Shown: positions 1-7,533, counted from the stretch's first letter. The stretch: DNA of 12,066 bases from Sediminibacterium sp. (GCA_030832695.1 JAURIP010000021.1:1-12066), one strand, 5' to 3'. Notes: generated by a model not told the origin, from the letters alone. Numbers and translations are program-made.

Positions 1-348
1 ATGGATTTCAAAAAAATTAAAGACGCTGCTTTTAAAAATAATTTATTTAAAAATGCAAGAATTTTAAGAACCAATAATAGTATAGAAGTTCATTTAAAAG
101 AAGCTGTTGAGATTAATGCCATTCAATTGATGGAAGCCATTAGTATGGGACAACGTGTTGTTGCATTTGAAATTTCCGGAGGTAACGATGTTAAGAAATT
201 TGAAATCTTTGCCAAGGGCACTACGATTGGACATAAAAGAATTATTACTTTTCCGACACAAAAATTAAAATATTTTAGAATTAAAATAACTGAATCAAAA
301 GCAACTCCCATTATATCGGAGGTCTCAGGCTATTTGTTCGCTAATTAA
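1..348 (+). CDS. GH29 alpha-L-fucosidase-like protein, C-terminal end (5' partial)
   Basis: This is the last 115 residues of what looks like a glycoside hydrolase family 29 alpha-L-fucosidase, an enzyme that removes terminal L-fucose from glycans. The stretch begins [16 protein letters not shown], which resembles the linker after the fucosidase barrel. It continues with the beta-sandwich (F5/8 type C, discoidin-like) signature [10 protein letters not shown] (about residues 50-59), [15 protein letters not shown] (71-85) and [13 protein letters not shown] (100-112). No catalytic barrel is present, so the gene most likely starts before the window and the ATG at base 1 is an internal Met. A free-standing remnant cannot be excluded. 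The domain looks shortened: I do not see the segment with the conserved D-x-x-x-x-Y-W-A-type motif usually found between the linker and the GQRV strand. The gene lies 35 bases before purE on the same strand. Family assignment is from remembered motifs. Confidence 0.7.
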   Translation: MDFKKIKDAAFKNNLFKNARILRTNNSIEVHLKEAVEINAIQLMEAISMGQRVVAFEISGGNDVKKFEIFAKGTTIGHKRIITFPTQKLKYFRIKITESKATPIISEVSGYLFAN

Positions 349-355
349 AACCGAA

Positions 356-375
356 TGCATTAAATTGCATTAAAT
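356..375. repeat. Tandem 10-bp direct repeat before purE
   Basis: The 10-mer TGCATTAAAT occurs twice head to tail, followed by TG, in the short spacer between the fucosidase stop and the purE start. It may be a simple slippage duplication. It ends nine bases before the likely purE ATG, so it forms most of the purE leader. No regulator is recognised. Confidence 0.6.
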
Positions 376-383
376 TGAAAATT

Positions 384-902
384 ATGAATACAGCACCAAT
401 CATAGGAATAGTCATGGGAAGTGATAGCGATTTGCCTACTATGCAAGCCGCTGCAGATACCCTTACACTTTTCAATATCCCTTTTGAGTTGACCGTGGTA
501 TCCGCACATCGCACGCCTGATCGTATGGTGCAATATGCAAAAACTGCACGCGAAAGAGGTTTGAAAGTTATTATTGCTGGTGCAGGTGGCGCAGCGCATT
601 TACCTGGTATGATTGCTGCTATTACAAGTTTACCTGTGATTGGCGTACCCATTAAGTCCACTAATTCTGCGGACGGCTGGGATTCAATTTTATCCATTTT
701 ACAAATGCCAGGAGGTGTTCCGGTTGCAACAGTTGCGCTAAATGGAGCTAAAAATGCAGGCTTACTTGCTGCTCAAATTTTAGGAAGTACTGATAGCAAA
801 ATTGGGCAGGCGATGGACGACTATAAATTAAATATGGAATCAGAAGTGATGCAAAAAGTAGAAAATCTAAAATCAAGTTGGAATAACGGATTTGACCAAT
901 AA
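384..902 (+). CDS. purE: N5-carboxyaminoimidazole ribonucleotide mutase PurE
   Basis: Class I PurE converts N5-CAIR to CAIR in de novo purine synthesis, in the cytoplasm, usually as an octamer. The 172-residue product matches the family's normal size. Visible motifs are GSDSDLPTM (residues 12-20), which binds the substrate phosphate and ribose; SAHRTPDRM (40-48), with the catalytic His at 42; and [11 protein letters not shown] (66-76). The frame stays open from a TTG at 375, but the ATG at 384 gives the usual PurE N-terminus ([13 protein letters not shown]) and is preferred. No Shine-Dalgarno sequence is evident; the leader is A-rich. The usual partner purK is not adjacent inside the window. 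The gene converges on bshC with only 33 bases between the two stops. Confidence 0.96.
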   Translation: MNTAPIIGIVMGSDSDLPTMQAAADTLTLFNIPFELTVVSAHRTPDRMVQYAKTARERGLKVIIAGAGGAAHLPGMIAAITSLPVIGVPIKSTNSADGWDSILSILQMPGGVPVATVALNGAKNAGLLAAQILGSTDSKIGQAMDDYKLNMESEVMQKVENLKSSWNNGFDQ

Positions 903-935
903 ATCTTATCGTTCTTAATACTAATTAGTGAAAAA

Positions 936-2567
936 CTAGTCCTTGCTGGTATGTATGATGGTAAAGCTAGCTTCCACCGAGTTTGAATTTTTCAAAATAG
1001 CTTCTACCCAGCTCCATCCATATTCCCCAACCCATTTAGAAAAATTTTCGACACGTTCTTGTAAATTATTATCCGGGAATAACTCCGATTTAATACTATG
1101 AATCCTTGCAAGCGAAGTATGTTGTTTTCGCTTTTCAGCTCGAATCATTTTCTTCTCCAATAAAGCTAACTTTTTTTGTGCTTGCACTGATAAGTTTAAA
1201 GCATGATCCCCTAAAGAGGAATCAATTTTGATTACATCCTTTTGTATTAACTTATATAAATCTGTCAATGAGGCGATATGTTCTGTTAATGCTAAATTTT
1301 CAACACTTTGTTGCTTAACAAAAGCCAATTCTAGCGCTTGTATGGAATTAAATAATGCATCCGAATTAAATTCCAATGAAGCCCATTGCTTAGCTTGCTT
1401 ATCATTGATAAACAAAAATGAATTGCGCAATAATAGAACAGGATAATTTACACCTGATTGGGCAAAAACTTCTTTTAGCTCCATCCAATAAGCGAGCTCG
1501 CCCCCACCACCAACAAATACAACACTTGGAATGATGGTTTCCTGATACGCCCCTCTTAAAATTACGTTCGGGCTAAACCGATCAGGATATGTTTGTAATT
1601 CCTTGATTATTTCAGCTTGGGTAAATTGAATATTGGTATCCGCTACCAAAAACAATTCCCCACTTTTTTCAATTCTATTTCGATGCGCATCTTTTAGATA
1701 AAACAAGTTAATAGGCCTTCCTTCTGATTGCACGTGATAATTTACTGATAAATTTTTAAGTGTAGACTGAATGGCTGTATGAGAAAACTTCGTGGTTAAT
1801 TCTTTTTGCATCACTTCCACAAAAAGTGATTTCAATTTCGCGTCATCCGGTTGCACCACCACTAAACCATATTGCCCAAAAAACAAATGCACCATTTGCA
1901 AAGTGGCTTCATTTATAGTGTTCCCTTTTTTATAAGCGGCTTTAATGATTGCTAATGCTTCCTTGCCATCGGGCTTGACTGTCCAATATCCTTCCAAATT
2001 TTCAAGCAATTGTAATAAATGATCATCCACCAACATGCGACCAATGGCACCCGTCTGTTTTGTTTTCCATAGGTGTTTTGCGCCATCAATACAATAGCTG
2101 CCTACCTCGGCCAAATCTGCATCTTCGGAGCCCATATAATAGATGGGCACAAAATCATTGTCAGGAAACTGCGCCTTTAATTCAGCAGCTAATTTAATTA
2201 CATGGATTATCTTATAAAAAAAATAAAGTGGCCCAGTAAACAAATTGGGCTGATGTGCAGTAGTAACAGCAAAGCAATTGTCATTTTTTAATAGTACAAT
2301 ATTTTCCTGCACCTTTTCAAAAGCTGCTTTATTTTTTTCCTCCTTAATGGTTCCTAATATTTGGTATTGATTTTCCAAAACGGATAACAATGTTTGGCGT
2401 TGAATAGCTGAAAACTTCCGTCCTTGTATTGCTTTTTTAATCCCTTCCAAATTGGGTGTATAGGGCACATAATCACGTGCAGTCCCATTCCCTGAAATAT
2501 AGTCATTCACCAAAGTTGAAAAAACTCCAGTGGCGCTATAAGGTATGGAAGTGGCAGTGTATTTCAT
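936..2567 (-). CDS. bshC: Putative cysteine ligase BshC (bacillithiol biosynthesis)
   Basis: BshC is assigned to the last step of bacillithiol synthesis, adding cysteine to glucosaminyl-malate in the cytoplasm. The 543-residue product has normal length for the family. Recognisable parts are the N-terminal nucleotide-binding-like region with VTTAHQPNLFTGPLYF (about residues 101-116), the motif PIYYMGSEDADLAEVG (141-156), KTKQTGAIGRM (168-178), and a charged helical, probably coiled-coil stretch near 459-498. The last of these is typical of the C-terminal dimerisation part. The start ATG overlaps the stop of the upstream flavoenzyme gene by one base (TAATG), which implies translational coupling and co-transcription with the hydroxyproline genes. 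bshA and bshB are not in the window. The family call is strong; activity is inferred from the family. Confidence 0.93.
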   Translation of the reverse strand: MKYTATSIPYSATGVFSTLVNDYISGNGTARDYVPYTPNLEGIKKAIQGRKFSAIQRQTLLSVLENQYQILGTIKEEKNKAAFEKVQENIVLLKNDNCFAVTTAHQPNLFTGPLYFFYKIIHVIKLAAELKAQFPDNDFVPIYYMGSEDADLAEVGSYCIDGAKHLWKTKQTGAIGRMLVDDHLLQLLENLEGYWTVKPDGKEALAIIKAAYKKGNTINEATLQMVHLFFGQYGLVVVQPDDAKLKSLFVEVMQKELTTKFSHTAIQSTLKNLSVNYHVQSEGRPINLFYLKDAHRNRIEKSGELFLVADTNIQFTQAEIIKELQTYPDRFSPNVILRGAYQETIIPSVVFVGGGGELAYWMELKEVFAQSGVNYPVLLLRNSFLFINDKQAKQWASLEFNSDALFNSIQALELAFVKQQSVENLALTEHIASLTDLYKLIQKDVIKIDSSLGDHALNLSVQAQKKLALLEKKMIRAEKRKQHTSLARIHSIKSELFPDNNLQERVENFSKWVGEYGWSWVEAILKNSNSVEASFTIIHTSKD

Positions 2568-3820
2568 TAGTTATTGAACCTTTCTGGATGATAAAAACTA
2601 ATGTCAATACTAGTTGGTTTTTCTTCGATGATTTCAGCGACTAATTTTCCAGTACCTGCACCCAAACTTAATCCAATCATGGAATGACCCGTTGCAATGA
2701 CCAAATTATTTATTTTTTTTGAACGACCTAAATAAGGTAAGCCATCGGCTGAGCATGGTCTATATCCATACCATACTTTATCCCAACTTGGAGTGGGTAT
2801 ATCAAATTCAGGAAAAAATTGTTTCACTGCTTTTAAAACACCTACTACTCTGTTCATTTGTGGCGCAGCATCAGTGGTCGTAATTTCCATGGTGCCACCA
2901 AAACGCATTTTATTGCCATCCATGGGCGTAAGTGCAACACGTCCTTCCATTAAAACCGATGGATAATCCGTTTGAAACGGAGAATCTTCCAATGTAACTG
3001 AGTACCCGCGTCCTGGCATCAACGGCATTTTAATGCCTAATTTTTGAACCAGCTCCCTACTCCATGAACCAGTAGCCAAAACCACTGTATCCGCTGTATA
3101 TTTATTTTTGTCGGTGATCACCGATATAATTTTTCCATTGTTTAATTCAAAATCAATGACTTCCTCGTTTAAACAAAATTGCACCCCCTTTGATTTTAAA
3201 TCTTCAATTAATTGTTTCATTAATTTATTAGGATACAAATGCGCATCACATTTAAAATAGATGGCACCTAATGCATTTATTTTATGACGGGGCTCCAAAG
3301 AAAACAATTCGGCCTGCGTTAACAACTGCGTATCCGTTAATCCAATTTCACATGCACGCTCCACTGTATGATGTGCATGTTCAGCAACTTTTTCAGTTTG
3401 AAATATCTCTAGCAATCCCCTATGTTCATAGGCAAATTTGAATTGAGGCAACTTGGCCCAATCTTCATAACAATGTTGACTCAACATTGCATAATCCTTC
3501 AAAGGAATAGCTGCCTTAGCTACATTTTCAGCGGTGGCCATTTGCATAAACTTGAAACCCCATTGCATTAAACTCAAACTTAATCTTGGTTTAACATAAA
3601 AGGGGCTTTGTGGATTTAACATCCACTTTAATCCTTGTTTCACAATACCAGGTGTGGCTAATGGAATAAAATGACTTGGACAAACATATCCTGCATTACC
3701 ATAAGAACAATTGTTTAAAATATCACTTTGATCAATAACGGTAACTTGATGCCCTGCTTCTTGTAAATAATAAGCGCTACTCAATCCAATCACACCTCCG
3801 CCTAATACAACTACTTTCAT
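2567..3820 (-). CDS. FAD-dependent D-amino-acid dehydrogenase, probable cis-4-hydroxy-D-proline dehydrogenase
   Basis: This is a DadA/DAO-family flavoenzyme of 417 residues. The N-terminus carries the FAD-binding Rossmann motif VVLGGGVIGLSSAYYL (residues 4-19) followed by the acidic end of the second strand (VID, 28-30). Further landmarks are VVLATGSWS (246-254), the substrate-domain strand PGRGYSVTL (269-277), and the C-terminal FAD-binding part GYRPCSADGLPYLGR (352-366) with GHSMIGLSLGAGTGK (378-392). No signal peptide beyond the Rossmann strand is seen. DadA-like enzymes oxidise D-amino acids to imino acids. Given the epimerase, deaminase and semialdehyde dehydrogenase next to it, the likely substrate is cis-4-hydroxy-D-proline, giving pyrroline-4-hydroxy-2-carboxylate. 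It is a single polypeptide, unlike the multi-subunit LhpBEF enzyme of Pseudomonas, and more like HypO of Sinorhizobium. The electron acceptor cannot be read from sequence. A general D-amino-acid dehydrogenase is the alternative. Confidence 0.88.
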   Translation of the reverse strand: MKVVVLGGGVIGLSSAYYLQEAGHQVTVIDQSDILNNCSYGNAGYVCPSHFIPLATPGIVKQGLKWMLNPQSPFYVKPRLSLSLMQWGFKFMQMATAENVAKAAIPLKDYAMLSQHCYEDWAKLPQFKFAYEHRGLLEIFQTEKVAEHAHHTVERACEIGLTDTQLLTQAELFSLEPRHKINALGAIYFKCDAHLYPNKLMKQLIEDLKSKGVQFCLNEEVIDFELNNGKIISVITDKNKYTADTVVLATGSWSRELVQKLGIKMPLMPGRGYSVTLEDSPFQTDYPSVLMEGRVALTPMDGNKMRFGGTMEITTTDAAPQMNRVVGVLKAVKQFFPEFDIPTPSWDKVWYGYRPCSADGLPYLGRSKKINNLVIATGHSMIGLSLGAGTGKLVAEIIEEKPTSIDISFYHPERFNN

Positions 3821-3905
3821 ATAATAGATTAAAGCACGAATTTCGTTAAAAATGCGTTCACTTCCCCAATAATTTAATCAGATTTATGGAAAGAAATAAA
3901 AAAGC

Positions 3906-4958
3906 CTATACCACCTGAAAACCACCTGCATAAGGATCATCTGCAGAATCAATAGATATGGTATTAAATCCTATTATCTTGGCCCAGCCCTGAATAGAGG
4001 GAATAATTGCCTCCCTGCCCCCAATTTCAGTAATCGCCTCCACTTTCCCGGTAAATACAGACCCTATAATACTTTCATGCAAAAAGGGCTCTCCTTGTTT
4101 TAATTTACCCTTCGCATGCCAATGGGCCAATCTTGCTGAAGTACCTGTACCACAAGGTGAGCGATCAATGGCTTTATCACCATAAAAAACGGCGTTTCTT
4201 GCCGTATTTTTTTCATCTAATACTTTTCCTGTCCATAAAATATGAGAACATGAATTAATAGTTGGATCCAATGGATGCTCAAATTTATGTAGAGCATTAA
4301 TGCGCTTACGCAATTCTCCACTCCAAGCAATTAATTGTCCCGCAGTATAATTTTCAACCCCCTTAAAATTTTCTTGCACTTCCACTATGGCATAATAATT
4401 ACCACCATAACAAACATCAATATTCAATTCACCCAAATCAGGGCATTGTACTTTTAAATTTTCGGCAGCTAAAAACGAAGGCACGTTTGTCAACTTCACT
4501 GAACTCACTTTTTCACCATCCATCGTATAATCAATCAGCACTAATCCTGCAGGCGCTTCCATCCTAATTTTTCCAGGCACTTTAGGTTGTATCAAACCAG
4601 CTTCTATAGCAACAGTGATGGTGCCAATGGTTCCATGTCCACACATGGGTAAACAACCACTGGTTTCAATAAACAAAACAGCGACATCATTTGCAGGATC
4701 ATGTGGTGGATATAAAATACTTCCGCTCATCATGTCATGACCTCTAGGTTCAAACATTAATCCTTTTCTGATCCAATCAAACTCTTTTAAAAAATGTTGG
4801 CGCTTTTCACTCATCGTATTCCCCTCAAGTGCTGGACCACCACTTACCACTACACGAACAGGATTGCCGCAAGTATGCGCATCAATACATTTAAATATGG
4901 AACCGGTTAATTGGTAAGATCCGAAACTTTCAGAGCTGATTGGTTTTACTGCTGCCAT
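3906..4958 (-). CDS. 4-hydroxyproline 2-epimerase (proline racemase family)
   Basis: This enzyme interconverts trans-4-hydroxy-L-proline and cis-4-hydroxy-D-proline without a cofactor, the first step of hydroxyproline degradation. Both catalytic cysteines of the proline racemase superfamily are present: Cys106 in MCGHGTIG and Cys269 in DRSPCGTGTSARLA. This argues against the related trans-3-hydroxyproline dehydratases, which carry Thr at the second site. The opening KCIDAHTCGNPVRVV (residues 23-37) is typical. The 350-residue protein has about 20 extra residues before this motif; no later Met is available until residue 49, so the start at 4958 stands. The call rests on both motifs and on the three other pathway genes around it; proline racemase activity is the main alternative. 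The orthologue is called LhpA in Pseudomonas and HypE in Sinorhizobium. The gap to the next gene is 85 bases and holds no clear terminator. Confidence 0.92.
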   Translation of the reverse strand: MAAVKPISSESFGSYQLTGSIFKCIDAHTCGNPVRVVVSGGPALEGNTMSEKRQHFLKEFDWIRKGLMFEPRGHDMMSGSILYPPHDPANDVAVLFIETSGCLPMCGHGTIGTITVAIEAGLIQPKVPGKIRMEAPAGLVLIDYTMDGEKVSSVKLTNVPSFLAAENLKVQCPDLGELNIDVCYGGNYYAIVEVQENFKGVENYTAGQLIAWSGELRKRINALHKFEHPLDPTINSCSHILWTGKVLDEKNTARNAVFYGDKAIDRSPCGTGTSARLAHWHAKGKLKQGEPFLHESIIGSVFTGKVEAITEIGGREAIIPSIQGWAKIIGFNTISIDSADDPYAGGFQVV

Positions 4959-4982
4959 AAAATTTATTTATCCAATGGTATT

Positions 4983-5013
4983 TAATATTATAGTTCGCTA
5001 ACTTCTATTCAAA
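4983..5013 (-). promoter_or_regulatory. Weak candidate promoter before the epimerase gene
   Basis: On the minus strand, just after the upstream stop codon, a T-run ending in TTTG (5010-5013) is followed by 19 bases and then TAATATTA (4983-4990). The Bacteroidota pattern is TTTG, about 19-21 bases, TAnnTTTG. The -33 part and the spacing fit; the -7 part matches only four of six fixed positions. AT-rich gaps produce such matches by chance, so this is weak. Confidence 0.2.
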
Positions 5014-5018
5014 AAAAA

Positions 5019-6482
5019 TTATACACTCACATCTGATTTGGTGAAATCTCCATTAATGGTTCTCCAAATAGCATGCTCGTTTTTGTTCTGCAAATACTTA
5101 GGTAACAAATGATCAGGCCAATTTTGAAAAGATATTGGGCGTAACCAACGTTTTACTGCTTTCACACCTACTGCTGTAAAACGACTATCAGTTGATGCTG
5201 GAAAAGGACCACCATGCACCATACTATCGCAAACTTCCACGCCTGTCGGCACGCCGTTTAACAATACACGACCAGCAATGGTTGTAGCAATTTCTAATAA
5301 ATTTTTATTATTTGCAAGATCATTATCTGTGCCCATAATCGTGGTACTAATTTGACCTTGGATACTTTTCCACACTTGTATCAACTCGGAAATATTTTCA
5401 CATTGCACTAATATAGAATAAGGACCAAACACTTCTTCTGCTAAATCTGGATTTGCTAAAAATTCACTAGCCTCCACACTCGTTAAAACTGGACTAGCTG
5501 CATTTGCTGATGGTGTATTTTTAGTTAAACAAGTAATACCTGTTTGACTTAATGCATGGGAACTATTTTTATAATAGGCAGACTGAATACCTTCATGTAA
5601 CATAGGTGCAACAGCCACATTATTCAATTCATTGGCTAAGTGATTCGCAAAGGAGGTTAAAGCATCTGACTTCACTCCAATTAAAATGCCTGGATTGGTA
5701 CAAAACTGACCCATTCCTAACGTAATGGACCCCGCATAATTTTTTGCAATGGTTTCCGCATTTGCAGTTAAAGCACCCTCTAATAATACCACTGGATTTA
5801 CACTACCCATCTCCGCAAAAACAGGAATTGGATTTTTTCTTGCGTTTGCATAGTCATACAATGCACGTCCTCCCGATCTTGAACCTGTAAAACCGACGGC
5901 TGCAATATTTTCATCCTGTACCAATGCCTTACCCGCACTAAAATCAGTTGCTGTTATATGTTGAAATGTATGTTCAGGGATGGCATTACTTTTAATGGCT
6001 TGTTGAATAGCTTCGGCCACCATAGTGGAAGTTTGCAAATGAGCCGGATGCGCTTTCACGATTACTGGACAACCCGCAGCTAATGCACTGGCAGTATCGC
6101 CACCTGCAGTTGAATATGCAAAAGGAAAATTACTTGCGCCAAATACCACCACAGGACCCAATGGATATAACATTTGACGTACATCTGGCTTGGGTGGTGT
6201 TTTATCAGGCACTGCAGTATCAATGGTTGCGTCCACATAATCCCCCTTACGCAACATAGTTGCAAACATTCTTAATTGAAAGCAGGTACGGCCTCTTTCG
6301 CCAGTTAATCGAGGCAATGGTAGATTGGTTTCCTTATTCGCCACATTTAATAATTCATCCGCCAATGCTTCTATATTATTTGCAATGGTTTCCAAAAATT
6401 CAGCGCGTTTTGAAGCAGTCAATTTTGAATAAGTGTCAAAAGCTATTGCTGCATTTTGTGTTGCCGTTGTAATATTTATCAT
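5019..6482 (-). CDS. Alpha-ketoglutarate semialdehyde (2,5-dioxovalerate) dehydrogenase
   Basis: This is an aldehyde dehydrogenase of 487 residues, predicted to oxidise alpha-ketoglutarate semialdehyde to 2-oxoglutarate with NAD(P)+, the last step of hydroxyproline breakdown. Visible motifs are FGASNFPFAYST (114-125) with the oxyanion Asn118; VKAHPAH (142-148), part of the cofactor site; GFTGSRSGGRAL (197-208), the Rossmann turn; FAEMGSVNP (222-230) with general base Glu224; and GQFCTNPG (258-265) with the nucleophile Cys261. The FAEMGSVNP and GQFCTNPG forms are those I associate with the KGSADH group rather than with betaine or succinate semialdehyde dehydrogenases. Within the gene cluster it follows the deaminase, separated from it by 83 bases that contain a perfect stem-loop. 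The same product is also made in some sugar-acid pathways, but the neighbours favour hydroxyproline. Confidence 0.9.
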   Translation of the reverse strand: MINITTATQNAAIAFDTYSKLTASKRAEFLETIANNIEALADELLNVANKETNLPLPRLTGERGRTCFQLRMFATMLRKGDYVDATIDTAVPDKTPPKPDVRQMLYPLGPVVVFGASNFPFAYSTAGGDTASALAAGCPVIVKAHPAHLQTSTMVAEAIQQAIKSNAIPEHTFQHITATDFSAGKALVQDENIAAVGFTGSRSGGRALYDYANARKNPIPVFAEMGSVNPVVLLEGALTANAETIAKNYAGSITLGMGQFCTNPGILIGVKSDALTSFANHLANELNNVAVAPMLHEGIQSAYYKNSSHALSQTGITCLTKNTPSANAASPVLTSVEASEFLANPDLAEEVFGPYSILVQCENISELIQVWKSIQGQISTTIMGTDNDLANNKNLLEIATTIAGRVLLNGVPTGVEVCDSMVHGGPFPASTDSRFTAVGVKAVKRWLRPISFQNWPDHLLPKYLQNKNEHAIWRTINGDFTKSDVSV

Positions 6483-6514
6483 AAAATCATTTAATTCAAT
6501 TCAGAAAATTAGAA

Positions 6515-6552
6515 ATGGCTATACCCAATTATAAAATAAAGGGTATAGCCAT
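6515..6552 (-). terminator. Perfect 12-bp stem-loop between deaminase and semialdehyde dehydrogenase genes
   Basis: The arms ATGGCTATACCC (6515-6526) and GGGTATAGCCAT (6541-6552) are exact inverted complements around a 14-base AT-rich loop. On the minus-strand transcript the hairpin starts 13 bases after the deaminase stop. It is followed by TTCTAATTTTCTG, a broken rather than continuous U tract. It may therefore act as a partial terminator, an attenuator or an mRNA-stabilising hairpin within the cluster. The structure is certain as sequence; its role is inferred. Confidence 0.6.
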
Positions 6553-6565
6553 ATAAAACATTTAA

Positions 6566-7480
6566 TTATAAACTTAAGTATTCAGGAAGCGTGGGTCTAT
6601 TTTTTAATCCATTGTCAATAATAGATTCAATTCTTTTACGCTCCTCCCCTTCTAATACCAATCTTGGACGACGCACCGTTTCAGAACCAATACCCTTTTT
6701 GGATTCTGCAAATTTTATGTACTGAACTAATTTGGCATGAATATCTAATTCCAACAATGGCATGAACCATCTGTAAATATTTATAGCTTCTTGTATTTTA
6801 CCCGCTTTTGCTAATTTAAATACGGCAACTGTTTCTGCAGGAAAAGCACATACCAATCCAGCTACCCAACCATCAGCGCCTAATAATATTTCTTCCAATG
6901 CTAATGTATCCACCCCACATAAAATACTAAATCGATCTCCAAAAGCATTGCGTAATCTTGTTACATTGGTTACATCACGTGTTGATTCCTTAATAGCTTG
7001 TATAGTAGGAACTGTTGCCAATTCTGTAAACATTTCAATGGTGACATCTATTTTGTAATCAATTGGATTATTGTAAATCATGATTGGCAAATCAGTACTT
7101 GCAGCAATATCCTTAAAATACTGCACCGTTTCACGATGATCTGATTTGTAACGCATGGGAGGCAATAACATCAATCCTTGTGCACCCCATAATTTTGCAT
7201 TTTTTGCTAATGCAACGGCTACACTGGTGCTACCTTCTGCTATATTAATAACTACAGGTACTTTGCCATTGACAAATGCCAAAGTTTCCTTTACTAAAAT
7301 TTCTTTTTCTTCATTACTCAATACGCTGGCTTCCCCTAAAGTGCCCCCTAATATGATACCATTCACACCAGCATCCAATTGTGCTTGTAAATTTTTCTTG
7401 AATAAATCAAGATCCAATTTATCATCAGATGTAAACTTTGTAGTTACTGCGGGGAATACCCCTTTCCATACAATTGCCAT
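6566..7480 (-). CDS. DapA/NAL-family lyase, probable pyrroline-4-hydroxy-2-carboxylate deaminase
   Basis: This is a 304-residue class I aldolase-fold protein of the dihydrodipicolinate synthase/N-acetylneuraminate lyase superfamily. It is expected to convert pyrroline-4-hydroxy-2-carboxylate to alpha-ketoglutarate semialdehyde plus ammonia. Visible are the N-terminal GVFPAVTTKF (7-16), the carboxylate-binding loop GGTLGEAS (45-52), the catalytic Tyr136 in PIMIYNNP (132-139), and the Schiff-base Lys164 in IKEST (163-167). A lysine-synthesis DapA normally has a GTTGE loop; GGTLGE and the neighbouring hydroxyproline genes point to the deaminase (HypD or LhpC in other species). It is the first gene of the five-gene leftward run, 53 bases after the rimO stop, so it may have its own promoter or be read through from rimO. 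No regulator or transporter gene is adjacent. Confidence 0.87.
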   Translation of the reverse strand: MAIVWKGVFPAVTTKFTSDDKLDLDLFKKNLQAQLDAGVNGIILGGTLGEASVLSNEEKEILVKETLAFVNGKVPVVINIAEGSTSVAVALAKNAKLWGAQGLMLLPPMRYKSDHRETVQYFKDIAASTDLPIMIYNNPIDYKIDVTIEMFTELATVPTIQAIKESTRDVTNVTRLRNAFGDRFSILCGVDTLALEEILLGADGWVAGLVCAFPAETVAVFKLAKAGKIQEAINIYRWFMPLLELDIHAKLVQYIKFAESKKGIGSETVRRPRLVLEGEERKRIESIIDNGLKNRPTLPEYLSL

Positions 7481-7490
7481 ATTATTGAAT

Positions 7491-7525
7491 TTAATGTATA
7501 AATGAAGTACTAATATACAAAAAAA
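7491..7525 (-). promoter_or_regulatory. Weak candidate promoter before the hydroxyproline cluster
   Basis: Read on the minus strand, a T-run ending TTTG (7518-7521, with the run continuing to 7525) is followed by exactly 19 bases and TACATTAA (7491-7498). This fits the spacing of the Bacteroidota TTTG/TAnnTTTG promoter, but only four of six fixed positions of the -7 box match. A start there would leave a leader of only a few bases before the ATG at 7480. No hairpin precedes the T-run, so it is not a convincing rimO terminator. Confidence 0.22.
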
Positions 7526-7533
7526 CCAGCGAA

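Noticed and set aside
375..383. TTG as the purE start
   Set aside because: The ATG at 384 gives the usual PurE N-terminus; the TTG falls inside the tandem repeat and adds only three residues.
341..697. Minus-strand open frame of 118 codons opposite purE
   Set aside because: It lies wholly opposite the purE coding strand and reading gap, has no recognisable motif, and purE is beyond doubt.
920..940. Palindromes ACTAATTAGT and ACTAGT between purE and bshC as a bidirectional terminator
   Set aside because: The pairs are short, AT-rich and overlap the bshC stop, and neither direction shows a good stem followed by a T tract.
3836..3846. Small palindrome ACGAATTTCGT upstream of the flavoenzyme gene as an operator
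   Set aside because: Only five base pairs around a single central base; expected by chance in AT-rich DNA and without a promoter match beside it.
3906..4958. trans-3-hydroxy-L-proline dehydratase
   Set aside because: Both active-site cysteines are present (Cys106 and Cys269); the dehydratase has Thr at the second position.
6566..7480. Lysine-pathway dihydrodipicolinate synthase DapA
   Set aside because: The loop reads GGTLGE rather than the usual GTTGE, and the gene sits with three other hydroxyproline-pathway genes.
7155..7505. Plus-strand open frame of 116 codons opposite the deaminase gene
   Set aside because: Its sequence is the shadow of a well-conserved DapA-family gene, with low-complexity composition and no family features.
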